DNA from: REEB95 sp963785735
GTDB lineage: Bacteria; Pseudomonadota; Alphaproteobacteria; ATCC43930; CGMCC-115725
DNA length: 64,000 bases
Assembly: GCA_963785735.1 (NCBI GenBank)
Contig: CAWAWJ010000001.1
Location: 1,488,001 to 1,552,000 of the forward strand
Reading direction: 5' to 3'
Positions 49,305 through 57,664 of the stretch are shown here, piece after piece. The translations under genes and the position numbers were made by a program. Below the pieces are notes generated by a model that made no database searches, was not told where the DNA came from, and saw nothing but the letters and a program-made list of their open reading frames with translations. The number at the start of each line of letters is the position of its first letter. Positions within the stretch are counted from its first letter, which is position 1.

Positions 49305-51164
49305 ATGAGCAGCCAATCGGCATCGCATGAGCGCCCCAGGCGCAGGTACATCGGCGTCCGGTCAACCCTGTGTGACTTGATCGGGTTCGCGCTGACTAGT
49401 GCGGTGTTGTTTATTGGACTTGCATTGGTCTTAGCATCGAATGTCTGGGCTCAAGACCAGTATCGAGGCTTGGACGCGCAAAGATGCGCAGTCGATAATT
49501 GCAGTGGCTCGGCCAGTAGCGCGCCCGCAACCGGCGGCGGCCCTAATATCCAGAACCAAATGCTGATGAATAGTGTCGGGACGGCGGGATATGCGGTGGG
49601 AAACGCATTGGGAAATGCGCTCGGCAACGCTCTCTTTGGAAACCCTCAGCAAGATCAAGCCGCGCGCAATGCAGCGGCGGCCCAGGCTGAAGCCCAACGC
49701 CAAGCTGCGGCTGCCCAAGCGGCGGCCCAACAAGCGGCGGCGGCACAACGCGCAGAGCAAACCAAGAATCAGCTCCTGGGCACTACTGGGGCGGCCGATC
49801 CCGCATCGCTTTCACTCATGGGTGTTCACAACGCGACCGACCTTCAGCTTATGGGCGTGCACGACACCCCAGACCTACAACCTATGACGGTGAACCAGAT
49901 GCAATCGCTCGGCCCGTCTCCCGCGAGAGGGGTCGGCAATCACACGACTTATTCGGACCCCACGGCATCGCCGACCAATTCGGGTGCCGCGCAACAAACG
50001 ACGCAGTTCGGCAGCGCCGCCGACCAACTTTGCGTTGCGGCGGGCCAGCAGCCCGGCTGCTTGCAAAATATCCCGGTGAACGGGAGCGCGCCGCCCTCAT
50101 CGCCTGTGAGAGCGCCGGCGGCGTCCGCGACGGTGCAAGGCACCACACCCGACACATCGAACCTCAACGGATCTGACGAAAAGATCAGCGCGGCGGCGCG
50201 AGTCCCCTTCGATACGGCTGGTTCGGCCGGAGCATCGAGCAGCGTCGCGCCGCCCGTGCCGGTCAGCAATGCGCCGGCGATCACTATCACGAACCCGAAC
50301 ACCAAGATGGCGCTACAGTCGCCGCCACCCCCGCCGCTGCAAGCCCCTATTGTGATGCCGCCGCCCGCGGTCATGCGGGCCGCGCTGGATGCCGAGACCA
50401 AGCAACTCCAGGCCGACGCTTGCACCAAGCTTGCCAATCTTCACAAGGAACTTGCGGGCCTGAGGGACGCGGTACAGAGGATGCAGGGCATCCAGGAGAA
50501 TACCAAGGAGGATCGCGCCGAATTCGAGAAACGGATTAACGACACGACCCAAGAAGCCCTGAAACATCTAGCCGACGGGCTTAGCGCCTGGGTCGGCGCC
50601 AGTATCGATGCGAATATCGATGAGCTCAATGACGAAGCGATCCACGAAATCAATGCACGCATCAATACCGCCTCAACCGATCCCAACGTCATAGTGCAAG
50701 GCGTGACGCTCCACGACGGATTTTATCTCGACATCGTCAAGAAGCGGCGGGATTTGAAATGGGATCAGGATTACGTCATGCGCTACATCGATACGTTTTC
50801 CACGAGCCTTGATGCCGTCGACCTGGCGTCCAAGCCGGATATCGGACAGCGGATGCTCGAAGGTTCAAACATGATTTTGTCCACTCTGCTGGGCGATCCC
50901 ATCTTCAAAAAAGTGCGACGCATCAGCGAAAAAAGCAAGGTGCTGCCTTTCAACACGTTGGCCAATCTCTATGTCAATGCCGCATACGATATGCTTTCGC
51001 AGTGGAAGAGCTACGTGGCGCTCGACAGCTTGAACAAAAGCTCCGACCAATATCTCGCCGCCGCCACTTCGTTGCAGAAGAAGATTCAGACTACCGTTGA
51101 TCAAATAAAGGCGACGCAGGCACAACTCACGAATTCGGCGCATAGTTGCGCATCCGGAATCTGA
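49305..51164 (+). CDS. Large Ala/Gln-rich exported protein, function unknown
   Basis: A 619-residue protein. A basic head and a hydrophobic segment (LIGFALTSAVLFIGLALVLAS, ending NVWAQ near residue 50) form a signal. The mature part has Gly/Asn repeats (GNALGNALGNALFGN), an Ala/Gln run (about 119-150), twin LMGVHN/LMGVHD repeats (171-187), a Pro run (PPPPPLQAPIVMPPP), a coiled-coil-like segment and a globular helical C-terminus. The ATG lies inside a decent AGGAGAAG-like context (GGGGAGAAG). No family was recognised. Its base use is less G+C-rich than its neighbours. Confidence 0.7.
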   Translation: MSSQSASHERPRRRYIGVRSTLCDLIGFALTSAVLFIGLALVLASNVWAQDQYRGLDAQRCAVDNCSGSASSAPATGGGPNIQNQMLMNSVGTAGYAVGNALGNALGNALFGNPQQDQAARNAAAAQAEAQRQAAAAQAAAQQAAAAQRAEQTKNQLLGTTGAADPASLSLMGVHNATDLQLMGVHDTPDLQPMTVNQMQSLGPSPARGVGNHTTYSDPTASPTNSGAAQQTTQFGSAADQLCVAAGQQPGCLQNIPVNGSAPPSSPVRAPAASATVQGTTPDTSNLNGSDEKISAAARVPFDTAGSAGASSSVAPPVPVSNAPAITITNPNTKMALQSPPPPPLQAPIVMPPPAVMRAALDAETKQLQADACTKLANLHKELAGLRDAVQRMQGIQENTKEDRAEFEKRINDTTQEALKHLADGLSAWVGASIDANIDELNDEAIHEINARINTASTDPNVIVQGVTLHDGFYLDIVKKRRDLKWDQDYVMRYIDTFSTSLDAVDLASKPDIGQRMLEGSNMILSTLLGDPIFKKVRRISEKSKVLPFNTLANLYVNAAYDMLSQWKSYVALDSLNKSSDQYLAAATSLQKKIQTTVDQIKATQAQLTNSAHSCASGI

Positions 51165-51241
51165 TCTTTTTCGATGGGGACATCGGCGGATAGTGAATAG
51201 GGTGAAGCGCGCCGTAAAGAAACTAAACAGGGGGATGAATC

Positions 51242-52012
51242 ATGTGCAACTTGGTGAAATTGGCTTTCATAATTCTGTTGCTCGGAGGTCTCGGAGGGTG
51301 TGGCACACGCTTCAATCCCGACACTCCCTCCACCAGCCATATGTCCATGAATCAAGCGCGAGCTACGCTCAAAACCATTAATGCGACATTGTGTTTATCC
51401 AGCTTTTTACAGGTAGGGTGTGCGGCATGGCATCATCATGCGGGACTCGAATTATCCAGCGATAACCAGACCTTGGTGTTTGTTGAGCAAGACGGTGACC
51501 GCAGCAATACATTGAAAGTTCAATCTCTTAAGGTCAGCGGACAAACAAACGATAATGGCAGTAGTGAAATGATTGGCTATGTTTTTCTTGGCGATCATAT
51601 ATTCATATCAACTTCGGCATCAGAAGCTAAGCGCATTGCCGACGCTTTGATGGTCATCAAGCAGGCCCCGACTTTTCAACCGCAAGCCGACTTCGAAGCG
51701 GTTGCGCAATCCTATCGGGCCGCAGCGGTGAAGCCGGTGCCAGGCGAAGAACTGCACAAGTTCCACGTTCAGGCGGATACGGCTGTCGGCAACAAAGACT
51801 TCATGGCCGCCGCCGATTATTACGGGCAAGCGCTCGAAGTCGCGCCGTGGTGGCCGGAGGGGCATTTCAACCGCGCCTTGGTGCTCGCAGGAGCCGACGA
51901 TACACCGGATGCAATCATTGAAATGAGCCGGTATCTAGCGCTTGTTCCCGATGCATCTAACGCGCGGGCAGCGCAAGATCAAATCTACGAATGGCAGGCT
52001 ATGGTGAAATGA
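51242..52012 (+). CDS. Lipoprotein with C-terminal TPR-like domain
   Basis: A 256-residue product with a lipoprotein signal (IILLLGGLGGCGT), a mature beta-rich middle (NQTLVFVEQDGDRSNTLKVQSLKVSGQ and MIGYVFLGDHIFIST), and a TPR-like end (FMAAADYYGQALEVAPWWPEGHFNRALVLAGADDTPDAIIEMSRYL). It is the intact homologue of the fragment at 48966. It is 77 nt behind the Ala/Gln-rich protein and may form one unit with it. Confidence 0.7.
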   Translation: MCNLVKLAFIILLLGGLGGCGTRFNPDTPSTSHMSMNQARATLKTINATLCLSSFLQVGCAAWHHHAGLELSSDNQTLVFVEQDGDRSNTLKVQSLKVSGQTNDNGSSEMIGYVFLGDHIFISTSASEAKRIADALMVIKQAPTFQPQADFEAVAQSYRAAAVKPVPGEELHKFHVQADTAVGNKDFMAAADYYGQALEVAPWWPEGHFNRALVLAGADDTPDAIIEMSRYLALVPDASNARAAQDQIYEWQAMVK

Positions 52013-52064
52013 CCATCACGGCCATGCGCGTGCGTTAGATCTGGACTGTGTCGACCGCCGGGTA

Positions 52065-52092
52065 ATGTCCGCTTGTGGCGCAAAGCGGACAT
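52065..52092. repeat. Inverted repeat, TGTCCGCT family
   Basis: ATGTCCGCTT (52065-52074) with AAGCGGACAT (52083-52092), a perfect 10-bp stem and 8-nt loop between the lipoprotein and the TPR gene. Confidence 0.7.
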
Positions 52093-52242
52093 GATCCAGG
52101 TTTCGGCTTAGGCAAATCGTCCACTTTGAGGGAGTGAGGTTGAACCGGGGTCCGCCGGTTGCACCCTTGTGGCCGCGCTAATAAAATGCGCGGCACCGGT
52201 CAAGCCCGTGCATGAGGGGCAAATATAGAGGGGAGGAAACAC

Positions 52243-53184
52243 TTGCGGAGGATTTTGATCGTCTTGGCCTTGGCATTCGCAGCATTTCCTGCATGGGCAT
52301 TGGTGCCTGATGAGGAATGGGATCGTTGCACGGGTGAACGGACGGGCACTGGCATTCCCGCCGAGGCGCGCATCGGTTACTGCACTCAGTTGATCCAAAG
52401 CGGCCGGCTTGAAACCGTAAATTTAGCCGGCGCCTACATCAATCGCGGTGTTGCCTATGAAAAAACAGGCCACTATGACCAGGCGATCGCCGATTACAAC
52501 CAGGCGATAACGCTCACGCCTGACGACGCTACTGTCTATAACAACCGCGGCATCGTCTACGCTGACATTAAACTCTATGACGAGGCGATCGCCGACTATA
52601 ACCACGCGATATCGCTCGAGCCCGATGACGCCGATGCCTACAACAACCGCGGCATTGCCTATAGACGGAAGGATCTCATCGACCAGGCGATCGCCGATTA
52701 CACCAAGGCGATCGCGCTCAAGCCCGATCACGCCGACGCCTATTTCAATCGCGGCATGGCCTACAAAAAGAAGGACCTTGATGACCAGGCGATTGCCGAC
52801 TTTGCCCGGGCGATATCGCTCAGACCCGATGACGTCAAGGCCTACAAGGCCCGTGGCGCCGCTTATGACGACAAGGGCCTCTATGACCAGGCGATCGCCG
52901 ACTACAGCCAAGCGATATCGCTCAAGCCCGACGATGCCGATGCTCTTAACGATCGCGCTTGGGCTTATCACGAGAAAGGCGAGGACGCGAAAGGGCTGCC
53001 CGATGCCGAGAAAGCTGTCGCGCTGGCGCCCGCCGATGCGGACAATATCGAAACAAGGGCCGAGATTTATGAGAAGCTTGGCCAGCGCGAAAAAGCCATT
53101 GCCGATTATCGAGCTTCGCTTAAGCTCGATCCCAAAATGAAAGAGGCGCAGGAAGGCCTGAAGCGTCTCGGCGCAACGCCATAG
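52243..53184 (+). CDS. Exported tetratricopeptide-repeat protein (expanded form)
   Basis: From TTG 52243 (GGGGAGG upstream) the 313-residue protein has a signal peptide (MRRILIVLALAFAAFPAWA), a Cys-containing head and about seven TPR units. Five units begin with near-identical nucleotides at 52477, 52579, 52681, 52783 and 52885, an exact 102-nt period (34 residues). Ends match the shorter paralogue at 41448, which lacks the middle units. Recent in-frame repeat expansion is the simplest reading. Confidence 0.82.
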   Translation: MRRILIVLALAFAAFPAWALVPDEEWDRCTGERTGTGIPAEARIGYCTQLIQSGRLETVNLAGAYINRGVAYEKTGHYDQAIADYNQAITLTPDDATVYNNRGIVYADIKLYDEAIADYNHAISLEPDDADAYNNRGIAYRRKDLIDQAIADYTKAIALKPDHADAYFNRGMAYKKKDLDDQAIADFARAISLRPDDVKAYKARGAAYDDKGLYDQAIADYSQAISLKPDDADALNDRAWAYHEKGEDAKGLPDAEKAVALAPADADNIETRAEIYEKLGQREKAIADYRASLKLDPKMKEAQEGLKRLGATP

Positions 53185-53198
53185 AAGGCCATGTCCGT

Positions 53199-53322
53199 AA
53201 TGTCCGCTTGTGGCCACGAAGCAGACATTCAAGAGCCGCCTAGCAATGTCCGGTATTCGGGGCAAAGCGGACATTCCAATGTCATGCCGCTATGTCCGCT
53301 TTTGATCCATGGCGGTCATGGC
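53199..53322. repeat. Cluster of TGTCCGCT-type inverted repeats
   Basis: AATGTCCGCTT (53199-53209) with AAGCAGACATT (53219-53229); AATGTCCG (53245-53252) with CGGACATT (53268-53275); and then a copy of the about 53-bp repeat at 48951 (53269-53322). It lies between the TPR gene and the next secreted protein. Confidence 0.65.
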
Positions 53323-53394
53323 GCGGCTGGGCGTTTCGTGTGAAGGTGGTTTTCGAATCTTCTATTGGGGCCGACGGCCGGCCCGGAGGACATT

Positions 53395-53958
53395 ATGAAG
53401 GCGTGGGTCCAAGTCGTTGCCGTTCTTTTGATCTTTTGTCTCCCCGAATCCGCCAGCGCCCAAACCCCGGATCCCGGCAGGGAACTGGCCGATCTCTTTG
53501 CCGACATGTGCTTTTCAAGGTTCCCCGATGACGCGGCGTTGGCCGAAGGCGCCGCGAAGAGACAACTCGCGGCGATGTCCCAAGACCAGGTCAAAGCCTA
53601 TTTGCACAGCGATCCCGGCCATGGTTGGTTTCTCAAGACGGCGGACGGGTCTTACGCGATCACGATCGAAGAACCGCCCTATCATGCCTGCGCGGTTCGG
53701 CGGTTCTATGGGACGGCGCCGAACTTCCAGCAGCCCTACCAATCGCAGCTCAGCGCTTGGGCGGCGAAGAATAATATCGGACCGCTCACCAACTTTCCGC
53801 CGGAGAGCCAAGTTGATAACGGCATCTCGATACATGCCGACGTGAAGGGGGTGACCGGTCCGGATGGCAAGCCGCGACAGTTGTTTATAGCGATCGTGTC
53901 CACCTATACCAGCGGGCAGATAGAAGTAAGGTTGGTCCGGCAAATTCCGCCGCAATGA
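53395..53958 (+). CDS. Secreted protein of unknown function
   Basis: From ATG 53395 (CGGAGGACATT) the 187-residue product has a signal peptide (WVQVVAVLLIFCLPESASA) and the stretch LADLFADMCFSRFPDDAALAEGAAKRQLAAM, followed by WFLKTADGSYAITIEEPPYHACAVRRF with a second Cys. The two Cys could form a disulfide. The C-terminal half is beta-rich. A family of unknown-function alphaproteobacterial proteins carries the same layout, but I cannot name it. Confidence 0.6.
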   Translation: MKAWVQVVAVLLIFCLPESASAQTPDPGRELADLFADMCFSRFPDDAALAEGAAKRQLAAMSQDQVKAYLHSDPGHGWFLKTADGSYAITIEEPPYHACAVRRFYGTAPNFQQPYQSQLSAWAAKNNIGPLTNFPPESQVDNGISIHADVKGVTGPDGKPRQLFIAIVSTYTSGQIEVRLVRQIPPQ

Positions 53959-54422
53959 ACATTTGACGATACGGTGGCGGCCATTGCCGAAGGACCCAAG
54001 GCAGTTGCCCCACGGCCGGGCGTGGCCCAAAGCCGGCATCGGGCAACCTAATGCATCATCTTGTCGAAGAAGCCGATCTTGAAATCGACCGGCAGGATGA
54101 TCGGGCCCTTCTTGTCCCAATAGCGCTCGGGCACCGGCGGCGCCGGCGATGCAAGGCCTCGCCACTCGATAAGGCCGTGCAATTTGGCTAAATTGTATAT
54201 TTAAATAATAGAAAATATTACTCAGATTATACTTAGTGTTTACTTAAATTTTAGGCATTGATTGTGGACATTGTAGAATAATTTCGTCAGTGTTCCGGAA
54301 TGCCATCAGCACAACTTGGCGCGCCATTCAGGAGCAGGGCCATGTCCGGTCAGATTTCCGCCGAAACTCCGCAGCGTCCCAAAGCGGGACAAGCCTTGCC
54401 GATCGCTTGTCGGGCATAACCG
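53959..54422. other. 464-nt region: tonB fragment plus AT-rich promoter-like stretch
   Basis: It contains a 129-bp copy of the 3' end of tonB (54024-54152) and then an AT-rich stretch (54184-54290) before the first PEP-CTERM gene. No gene was seen. The AT-rich base composition contrasts with the surroundings. Confidence 0.6.
54024..54152 (-). repeat. Direct repeat, left copy (orphan tonB 3' end)
   Basis: These 129 bp match 57536-57664 at all but two positions and lie in the same orientation. On the minus strand they encode the last 31 or so codons of TonB (ending FDKMMH and a stop) with no upstream gene, so this is a leftover fragment. The two copies bracket the PEP-CTERM/FkbM segment. Confidence 0.9.
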
Positions 54423-55115
54423 ATGGGAAGATTTATCGACATACTGAAAATGCTTGCCGCTTCCGCGGCGCTGTCCGGCGTTCTCGGAACCGCCGCGCAA
54501 GCGGGAATCATCACCGTCACGAATGCATCCTTCGAAACTCTGCCCGCCGGCGGTTTGCCCTATACCAGCGCGGGTAGCCACTTTTCAATCGACACGGGAA
54601 TCCCCGGATGGACGACATCCGGCACCGGCGAGTATGGCGAGTGGCAGCCGAACGGAAATTTCCTCAGCTCCATACCGAACGGAAGCACGGTCGCCTACAG
54701 CAATGGCGGAACGATTTCCCAGACCGTTGGGGTGACCGCGCAAGCCGGCCTCACTTACACGCTGATGGTGGCTCAAGGTTATCGTTACGATGGTCCCGAT
54801 CTTGGCACCGTCGCCCTCGGCATCGGCAGCACTGTGATCGATGCGACGCCAGCCACAATTCCGGTCCAGTATAGCGGGACTTGGGTGACCTATACGGCCA
54901 CCTTCACCGCTACCGCGGCTGACGCCGGCCTGCCGATCACGATCGAACTGAGCACGCCTGTTGGCGGACAGGCCGATTGGGACAATGTAAGCCTGACGGA
55001 CGCCGTTCCCCAAAGCGTATCCGAGCCCGGCACGCTCGCCCTCCTTGGCGGCGCATTCGCGGGCCTCGCCCTAACCCGCCGCCGCCGGCGCTTGGAGCAA
55101 TGGCGGCGAACCTGA
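54423..55115 (+). CDS. PEP-CTERM sorting-domain protein 1
   Basis: A 230-residue exported protein with a signal peptide (ASAALSGVLGTAAQA), a beta-rich mature domain of about 150 residues with Thr/Ser/Gly-rich strands, and a C-terminal sorting tail: SEPGTLALLGGAFAGLALTRR with a short helix and Arg-rich end. This tail is recognised by exosortase in other bacteria. No exosortase gene is present here. The ribosome-binding site is weak. Confidence 0.8.
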   Translation: MGRFIDILKMLAASAALSGVLGTAAQAGIITVTNASFETLPAGGLPYTSAGSHFSIDTGIPGWTTSGTGEYGEWQPNGNFLSSIPNGSTVAYSNGGTISQTVGVTAQAGLTYTLMVAQGYRYDGPDLGTVALGIGSTVIDATPATIPVQYSGTWVTYTATFTATAADAGLPITIELSTPVGGQADWDNVSLTDAVPQSVSEPGTLALLGGAFAGLALTRRRRRLEQWRRT

Positions 55116-55162
55116 CGCGGCAAGCCAAGGTCCACCTCTGGCGCCGCCCTGCAAAAGCGAAA

Positions 55163-56245
55163 TTATTCGGCTTTTTCCTGTAACCGGGCCGGCGGCGCGC
55201 TCAAGCGCGATTTGTCATGGACGAGCCGCCGCTCGAACTCGCCCATCCGCTCAACGGGTATGGCGGCGATGTTGGCGTAGGCAGGCAGCAAGCCGCGCTG
55301 CACCGGGATAAAGGGCACTAATGCCAGCTTCGCCTCGCCGCCCGACCAGGGCATTTTCGCATAAGGCTCGCCAAATTCGCCAATCTGCCAAGCCGGGAAA
55401 AACAGCCGATAGCCCCACGACACAAGAAGATCCAAGGGTGCCGAGGTGACTTTAGGACGGTCGGGCTGCGCCCAACTCTCGAAGATAATAAAGGGGCGGC
55501 CCTTGGCGATGGTCTTATGCGCGCCAGCCAGCGCCTCGTATTCATGTTCCTCGACATCGAGTTTGATGACCTGCGGCGACGGCAAGCCGAGCGTGTCGAG
55601 CCGCGCCGACAAAACGCGCAGACCGCCGCCCGGCGCGATCGTGGCGAGGCCGCTATGGACGCCATCGGGGAGCGACATCGAAGTCTCGCCATCGCGATCG
55701 CCGAGGGCAAGTTTGTGGCAGGCGATGCGTTGGGCCAAGCCCGCTTGATCCACCAGCGACGTCAGATCGGCGAAGCTCGATGGATCGGGCTCGAAGGCGT
55801 GGGCCGTGCCGTTGAAGCCCTTGCGGCTGGCCACGGTCAGGGCATACCAGCCCCAATTGGCGCCGACGTCGAAAAACACGTCGCGCGGGCCGACCAAAAG
55901 ATCGATCAGCGCCGTGGTTTCGGGCTCGTAGCAGGGCAGGAATCGCGGCATGTAGAGCGCCTGGAACTGCGTGTTGCGGGCATTGAAGCGCAACTCTCGC
56001 CTTTGGCCGGCCACGTCGATCGCGGCGACGCCAATGCCGCCAAACCCCGCCTCGTAGAGCCGCCGATGCGCGATGAGCGCGGCCTTTCCGACGAGGCGAT
56101 GATGCTCGCGCCGCCGCGGCCGGTAAGCGAGGCGGTAAAGTCTGGCCAGCAGGGGCAAGCGCTTCACCGCGAAAGGACTACGCGGCTCCGCGGTGAAACG
56201 GATCACGCCGTCGGTGGAATTGGGCGAAGGCGGGAAGGCGGTCAA
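55163..56245 (-). CDS. FkbM-family methyltransferase
   Basis: SAM-dependent methyltransferase often acting on sugars or polysaccharide precursors. The core has DVFFDVGANWGWYALTVAS for SAM, AHAFEPDPSSF, and VIKLDVEEHEYEALAGA, the FkbM signature. The start is uncertain: TTG at 56245 (GGAG 11 nt upstream) gives 360 residues, GTG at 56206 gives 347. The N-terminus of the open frame further upstream is unlikely to be translated. It lies between the two PEP-CTERM genes. Confidence 0.8.
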   Translation of the reverse strand: MTAFPPSPNSTDGVIRFTAEPRSPFAVKRLPLLARLYRLAYRPRRREHHRLVGKAALIAHRRLYEAGFGGIGVAAIDVAGQRRELRFNARNTQFQALYMPRFLPCYEPETTALIDLLVGPRDVFFDVGANWGWYALTVASRKGFNGTAHAFEPDPSSFADLTSLVDQAGLAQRIACHKLALGDRDGETSMSLPDGVHSGLATIAPGGGLRVLSARLDTLGLPSPQVIKLDVEEHEYEALAGAHKTIAKGRPFIIFESWAQPDRPKVTSAPLDLLVSWGYRLFFPAWQIGEFGEPYAKMPWSGGEAKLALVPFIPVQRGLLPAYANIAAIPVERMGEFERRLVHDKSRLSAPPARLQEKAE

Positions 56246-56337
56246 TTGGGACGGCGCTCCTTTGATCCGGCATTTCCCCGACGGCCGGGAATTGGAGCGA
56301 ATAATAGCATTCCGATGGGGATATCCGTAAAAAGCGA

Positions 56338-57030
56338 TCAGACCGCCGTGTGGAAAACCTTGCCGATACGGCGCCTGAAGAAGAACAGGCCGCCGAGGCC
56401 CGCGGCAAGGATCGCCAAGCTGGCGGGCTCGGGAACGCTCGACGGTACATTGAAGGTGTCGTCGACCTCGGCCAGCAGGACGTTCCCCGACAAGGCGGTG
56501 AAGTCGAGATAGGTGTAAGTGCCAAGGATCGAGCCGGGCAGACTGGAGATGAGGTTGTCGTTTGCCCCGGTATCGATCAGCGTCGCTCCGGCCAGCGTCC
56601 CAGGGGTATTCGTGCCGTACACCGCCCACTCGTCGGGCGCAGTCGTGCTGCCCGTCTGGAAACTAAGGCTCAGGCTGAGGAGGGGCGGCGCGCTCAGCTG
56701 AGACAGATTGAGTTGGATAAAGCTGCCGGGCGTGACCTCGTGGTCGCCCGTGGGATCGTTGTTGAGGCCGAGGCCCTGCTCGTCTGCACCCGTGTTCTTA
56801 CCGTAGAGATCCTCCGGCGTGGTGCCGGCGAAGCCGCTTGCGATGATGTTCTCCGCGGGCGACAGCGCCGGGCTGCTCGTGCTCGTGTAGGTGTTCGTCG
56901 TTCCGAAAAGGGTGCTTGTTGCCGGCGTGAAGTTCCATACGACGGTGATCGGCGTGGCCTGGGCCGGTTGGAGGCCAAGGAGGGAGCCGGTAACCAGCAC
57001 GGCGGCTGCGATCGAGCGTATGGGTTTCAT
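56338..57030 (-). CDS. PEP-CTERM sorting-domain protein 2
   Basis: A 230-residue exported protein with a signal peptide (SIAAAVLVTGSLLGLQPAQA), a Thr/Ser-rich beta domain and a textbook C-terminus VPEPASLAILAAGLGGLFFF with RRR. The PEP motif, helix and basic end direct it to an exosortase. It shares no close identity with PEP-CTERM protein 1 apart from the sorting tail. Convergent-type arrangement with the plus-strand gene on the other side of FkbM. Confidence 0.88.
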   Translation of the reverse strand: MKPIRSIAAAVLVTGSLLGLQPAQATPITVVWNFTPATSTLFGTTNTYTSTSSPALSPAENIIASGFAGTTPEDLYGKNTGADEQGLGLNNDPTGDHEVTPGSFIQLNLSQLSAPPLLSLSLSFQTGSTTAPDEWAVYGTNTPGTLAGATLIDTGANDNLISSLPGSILGTYTYLDFTALSGNVLLAEVDDTFNVPSSVPEPASLAILAAGLGGLFFFRRRIGKVFHTAV

Positions 57031-57559
57031 TGGCGGAGCTTCTCGTAATGAGCGCGGGTCGTGGACGGCCGCGAGGCTCGAAAGAACAAGGCGGACATGG
57101 ATTTTTCCTTCTTCCCGCTGCGAACGTCACGACCGATGGCGAGGAGATTATGAGTATTTCTCGATGTCTCAAAGCAATTTCAAATAAAATTTTAGCAAAA
57201 ACCAAGTAAAATACTAGTATAAGTTAATACAAATACTTGTATTCATCATAAACTTCTTCATAAATTACAGTAATTCTCCAACCAATGACAAAGCAAGCGC
57301 CGTGCCATGCATGAAACCATTGATTTCACGAGTGTTTGACATGCCCCCGCCCGCGCTTCTGTAAGGAGCCCCGACGTTTCAGTGCGGCGCTCGCGCCTCG
57401 TTAGGCTCGGGCTTGAACGCGCCGGCCACGTGCCGCGGCGCCCCGCCGCCTATGTTCCTGGCCGTTTGAATACTGGCCTGCCGGAAATTGACCATGCCGG
57501 GCAGGGTCGCAGAAGGCCAACTTAGTTCCGCTTCCGGCCCGAAGCCGGCATCGGGCAAC
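57031..57559. other. 529-nt AT-rich intergenic region within the inserted segment
   Basis: 57170-57290 is strongly A+T-rich. AATACAA-ATAC-TTGTATT (57226-57243) is an inverted repeat with 7-bp arms and could be an operator. The region holds the promoter of the PEP-CTERM gene and the right-hand 129-bp copy of the tonB 3' end begins at 57536. No gene was seen. Confidence 0.55.
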
Positions 57560-57664
57560 CTAATGCATCATCTTGTCGAAGAAGCCGATCTTGAAATCGA
57601 CCGGCAGGATGATCGGGCCCTTCTTGTCCCAATAACGCTCGGGCACCGGCGGCGCCGGCGATGC
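57536..57664 (-). repeat. Direct repeat, right copy (3' end of the intact tonB)
   Basis: The 129-bp counterpart of 54024-54152, here forming the last 105 nt of the tonB coding region plus a few bases beyond its stop. Differences between the copies: one base in each of two places. Confidence 0.9.

Noticed and set aside
52477..52985. Regular repeats that could suggest a CRISPR array
   Set aside because: The period is 102 nt, in frame with TPR units of a protein, with no short repeats separated by unique spacers.
54024..54165. A minus-strand protein reading through the tonB fragment (about 216 codons to 53515)
   Set aside because: It is out of frame with the tonB end and antisense to the secreted protein at 53395; no motif.
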